Positions 61,762 to 64,000 of a stretch of 64,000 nucleotides of DNA are shown one piece after another. Numbering within the stretch: the stretch's first letter is position 1; each line of letters opens with the position of its first letter. Where the stretch lies: NCBI GenBank assembly GCA_965116195.1, contig OZ220491.1, forward strand, positions 1,550,001 to 1,614,000. The letters are read 5' to 3'. The notes beneath the pieces are model-generated. The model searched no databases and was not told the DNA's origin. It saw only the letters and a program-made list of their open reading frames with translations. This DNA comes from Aldehydirespirator sp965116195. GTDB lineage: Bacteria > Actinomycetota > Acidimicrobiia > Acidimicrobiales > Aldehydirespiratoraceae. Made by a program: the position numbers and the translations under genes.

Positions 61762-62562
61762 TCAAGGTCCCCGGTCTGTCAACCTGTCTGAGCGTGCCAG
61801 AGTCATAGCCACGACTCGGCGCGGCCCCGGATATGACCCGGACACGAACCAGGCGCTACCACTTCCGGCCAGTCGAGGCACCTGCCCGCTGATGTCGCCC
61901 AATTCGTCGCGCCAGCGCCGCAGTTCTGGAGCGACACTCAGCGCGGCCGGTTCCAGATCATTGCCGTTGGCCCCGGTGGGCCCTCCCAGATCATCCCAGG
62001 CCGCATAGACCGCTGCTGTGGCACAATGCACCGGTGGCAGCAGCAGGGTGTACTCCTCGGCCACAAAAGGCAGTTTCGTCACCTGCTCTCCCATGCCGCG
62101 AACCCGGGCGCGTCCACCCACCAGGCAGAAGGCAACATCGGCTCCCAAGCCGACAGCCGTGTTGGTGTCTGTGACCCCGGCCCAGCGCAGAACGGCCGCA
62201 GCATCGGCCGAGCCGCCACCAAGCCCGGCACCGAGAGGTATCCGTTTGTATACGGTCACCTGGGCTTGACGGCCGGTCTCTCTCAGCGCTCGCATCACAA
62301 GGTTGTCAGTCGGCTTGCGGATGCCTGTCAACGCTGTTGACATTTCGCAGCCGTTGGTGTCCAGCATGCGCACGCTGGAGGCTCCAACAGACACTGGCCT
62401 CATCTCCAGACGGTCACCAAAATCGAGCGTGGTCATCTCGGCATCAATCTCGTGGTAGCCGTCGTTTCTCACTGCGGTGATTCGCAGACCCAAGGTCAAC
62501 TTGGCCGGGGCAAACACCCTTGTCACCTCTGCCACCTCTGCCGTCTCTCCCACCTCTGTCAC
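61762..62562 (-). CDS. ispE: 4-diphosphocytidyl-2-C-methyl-D-erythritol kinase
   Basis: GHMP kinase of the MEP isoprenoid pathway. 266 residues: FAPAKLTLGLRITAVRNDGYHEID (catalytic Lys/Asp region), the ATP loop IPLGAGLGGGSADAAAVLRW, and LAGSGSAWFV. The first 13 residues (TEVGETAEVAEVTR) come from a repeat of the 12-bp type ACCTCTGCC, which extends upstream, so the start may lie anywhere in it. Confidence 0.93.
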   Translation of the reverse strand: MTEVGETAEVAEVTRVFAPAKLTLGLRITAVRNDGYHEIDAEMTTLDFGDRLEMRPVSVGASSVRMLDTNGCEMSTALTGIRKPTDNLVMRALRETGRQAQVTVYKRIPLGAGLGGGSADAAAVLRWAGVTDTNTAVGLGADVAFCLVGGRARVRGMGEQVTKLPFVAEEYTLLLPPVHCATAAVYAAWDDLGGPTGANGNDLEPAALSVAPELRRWRDELGDISGQVPRLAGSGSAWFVSGSYPGPRRVVAMTLARSDRLTDRGP

Positions 62563-62635
62563 CCCTTGACCAACCAGGTGTCGGCTCCTTCAGCGAACAC
62601 GGCGACCAACACCTCTGTCACCTCTGCAACGCTAC
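62510..62635. repeat. Short repeats at the ispE 5' end
   Basis: CACCTCTG(T/C)(C/A)A-type units of 9-12 bp recur at least six times across 62515-62630, spanning the ispE start codon. Confidence 0.8.
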
Positions 62636-63065
62636 TTCACGATGTTTCAGCAACAGAAACAACGCTGCCCAGACAATGCACCGCCAAGTCGCAGCAGGTT
62701 CGCATGTTCGCATCAAGGCACCGACCGTTTGCGAGGATCAATCGGGCAGACGTGCTCGCTCTCGTGTCGCAGCAGGTTCGCATGTTCGCATCAAGGCACC
62801 GACCGTTTGCGAGGATCAATCGGGCAGACGTGCTCGCTCTCGTGTCGCAGCAGATTTGCATTTTGCATCAAGGCACCGACCGTTTGCGAGGATCAATCGG
62901 GCAGACGTGCTCGCTCTCGTGTCGCAGCAGATTTGCATTTCGCATCAAGGCACCGACGTAATATCTCCGACCGGCTTGAGGCTGCCGCCATGCCTTCAAC
63001 GGGTCTCGGCAAGGTACGGTTCTTACCGGTTTGCACCGGTCTGTGCAACGTGAAGGAGGACTCCT
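62563..63065. repeat. Intergenic region with a 78-bp tandem repeat (four copies)
   Basis: GTCGCAGCAG starts at 62688, 62766, 62844 and 62921 (78, 78, 77 bp). Units are almost fully conserved, including ATCAAGGCACCGACCGTTTG. Near the end lies AAGGAGGA (63053-63060), the ribosome-binding site of the next gene. Protein frames across the array are not credible genes. Confidence 0.92.
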
Positions 63066-64000
63066 GTGGCATCGGATATGACATCGGGTTCGTTTTTGGG
63101 CAACGCAGTCAGGCGACTCGAAGACCCCGACCTGCTGACGGGCGCATCAAACTACGTCGGTGATCTGACGCCGAATGGGACGGTTCATCTGGCATTTGTT
63201 CGCTCGGTTATGGCCCATGCCGAACTGCTGAGTATTGACACCACGGCGGCCCGCCAGGCACCCGGTGTGGTGGGAGTCTTCACCAGCGACAATCTCGACA
63301 TCGCGCCGCAGCACACCTTTGTGCTGCTGCCGCCGACCCTCACCAAGCCGATGCTGACCGACAAGGCCCGCTATGTAGGTGACCACATCGCGGTGGTCGC
63401 AGCCGAAACAAAAGCCGCCGCGGTGGATGCCGCCGAACTTGTGGAGGTGGAGTACGAGCCGCTTGAGGCTGTGACAGATCCGTTCGAAGCACTCAAGCCC
63501 GAGACGGTGTTGATCAACACCGAGCACGGCTCGAACCTGGCCATCCGCTTTGACAACTCCGCCGATCCCGAGCTGCTTAACAGCCACGACCTGGCCGTCT
63601 CGGGCCGTTTCGTGAACCAACGCATGGCTGGTGCGCCGATCGAGCCCCTCGCAGTGCTGGCGGTTCCCGGCGAGGACGGCTTGACGCTGTGGTGCAGCAC
63701 GCAGCGACCCCACGAGGCACGCAATGACGTGGCAGCAGCGCTGGGGGAACCCACTGACCGGGTGCGTCTGATTGCGCCGGCAGTCGGGGGAGGCTTCGGC
63801 CCGAAGGCGGCCACATATCCCGAGTACGTGATTGCGGCCTGGCTGGCTCGCCATCTTGAGCGACCTGTCAAGTGGGTCGAGACACGTAGCGAGAACCTCC
63901 TGAACATGGTTCAGGGCCGCGATCAGACACACGATGTCGAGCTGGGTCTGAAGCGTGACGGCACCTTTTGCTGGCTCAAGGTGAGCGCCACCGCCAATGT
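63066..64000 (+). CDS. Molybdenum hydroxylase large subunit (CoxL/XdhB-like), cut by the window end
   Basis: From GTG 63066, after AAGGAGGA. The 311 visible residues match the xanthine dehydrogenase/CO dehydrogenase large subunit: RRLEDPDLLTGASNYVGDL, VVGVFTSDNL, ARYVGDHIAVVAAETKAAA, VEVEYEPLEAVTDP, and the cofactor-binding GGGFGPKA near the end. The active-site loop that separates true CO dehydrogenases (form I) from other members is beyond the window, so the substrate is open. XdhC, VWA and MoxR genes on the other strand are its likely maturation factors. Confidence 0.88.
   Translation, partial: MASDMTSGSFLGNAVRRLEDPDLLTGASNYVGDLTPNGTVHLAFVRSVMAHAELLSIDTTAARQAPGVVGVFTSDNLDIAPQHTFVLLPPTLTKPMLTDKARYVGDHIAVVAAETKAAAVDAAELVEVEYEPLEAVTDPFEALKPETVLINTEHGSNLAIRFDNSADPELLNSHDLAVSGRFVNQRMAGAPIEPLAVLAVPGEDGLTLWCSTQRPHEARNDVAAALGEPTDRVRLIAPAVGGGFGPKAATYPEYVIAAWLARHLERPVKWVETRSENLLNMVQGRDQTHDVELGLKRDGTFCWLKVSATAN

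Noticed and set aside
62688..62960. Possible CRISPR array
   Set aside because: The whole 77-78-bp unit is conserved, with no variable spacers, so it is a tandem repeat.

Overview
The window looks like the chromosome of a high-GC actinobacterium, probably from the Acidimicrobiia side of the phylum. The evidence is CofD/CofE (coenzyme F420), an LCP ligase, FtsB, the tiny actinobacterial ribosomal protein bS22 (61633-61725), DUF222/HNH genes, a CO-dehydrogenase-type maturation set, and many GTG starts with GTGA/ATGA overlaps. The lineage is inferred from gene content only.

Layout. 1-13.4 kb: nucleotide-sugar and envelope genes (gmd, a mannose-1-phosphate guanylyltransferase-like gene, galE, ugd, LCP), interrupted by cofD-cofE and by a secreted serine protease followed by a lipoprotein that carries the protease's pro-region without a protease domain. 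13.6-16.5 kb: divergent birA and a biotin carboxylase/BCCP gene, which fit as enzyme and substrate. 16.5-17.8 kb: decayed DNA with remnants of a restriction-type methyltransferase and a DUF222 gene. 17.8-36.7 kb: surface and polysaccharide region with an SLH protein, a DUF3048 lipoprotein, a SpoIID-SLH protein, a polyprenyl-phosphate sugar transferase, GT2 enzymes, a Wzm/Wzt-like ABC exporter, an O-antigen-ligase-like protein, a large membrane protein and a flippase. 36.8-42.4 kb: a MoeZ-like enzyme, a sirtuin, small hypotheticals, a segmental duplication and leucyl aminopeptidase. 42.4-47.3 kb: a three-repeat CRISPR-like array, a DUF222/HNH gene and a DUF262 gene. 47.6-63 kb, mostly minus strand: XdhC, VWA and MoxR (Cox maturation), then ftsB, eno, mazG, a parvulin lipoprotein, mfd, pth, rplY, prs, tRNA-Gln and ispE. 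63.1 kb to the end: start of a molybdenum hydroxylase large subunit.

The most unusual property is the density of short repeats: about 25 loci in 64 kb. Arrays inside genes have periods divisible by three (129, 33, 90, 54, 72, 60 and 30 bp), so the proteins gain repeated inserts or tails. Arrays between genes mostly do not (61, 64, 67, 71, 74, 77/78 bp) and often carry a copy of the neighbouring gene's end. Three intergenic loci share one geometry: a conserved, partly palindromic core of about 28 bp at an exact 61-bp spacing with unrelated 33-34-bp intervals. At 42660-42809 the intervals are all different, as in a minimal CRISPR array, yet no cas gene is visible.

Other points: galE appears frameshifted in a four-base homopolymer right after its start; the protease/pro-region-lipoprotein pair may be a foldase or self-protection system; and glmU is absent from an otherwise conserved ispE-prs-rplY-pth-mfd-mazG-eno-ftsB neighbourhood.
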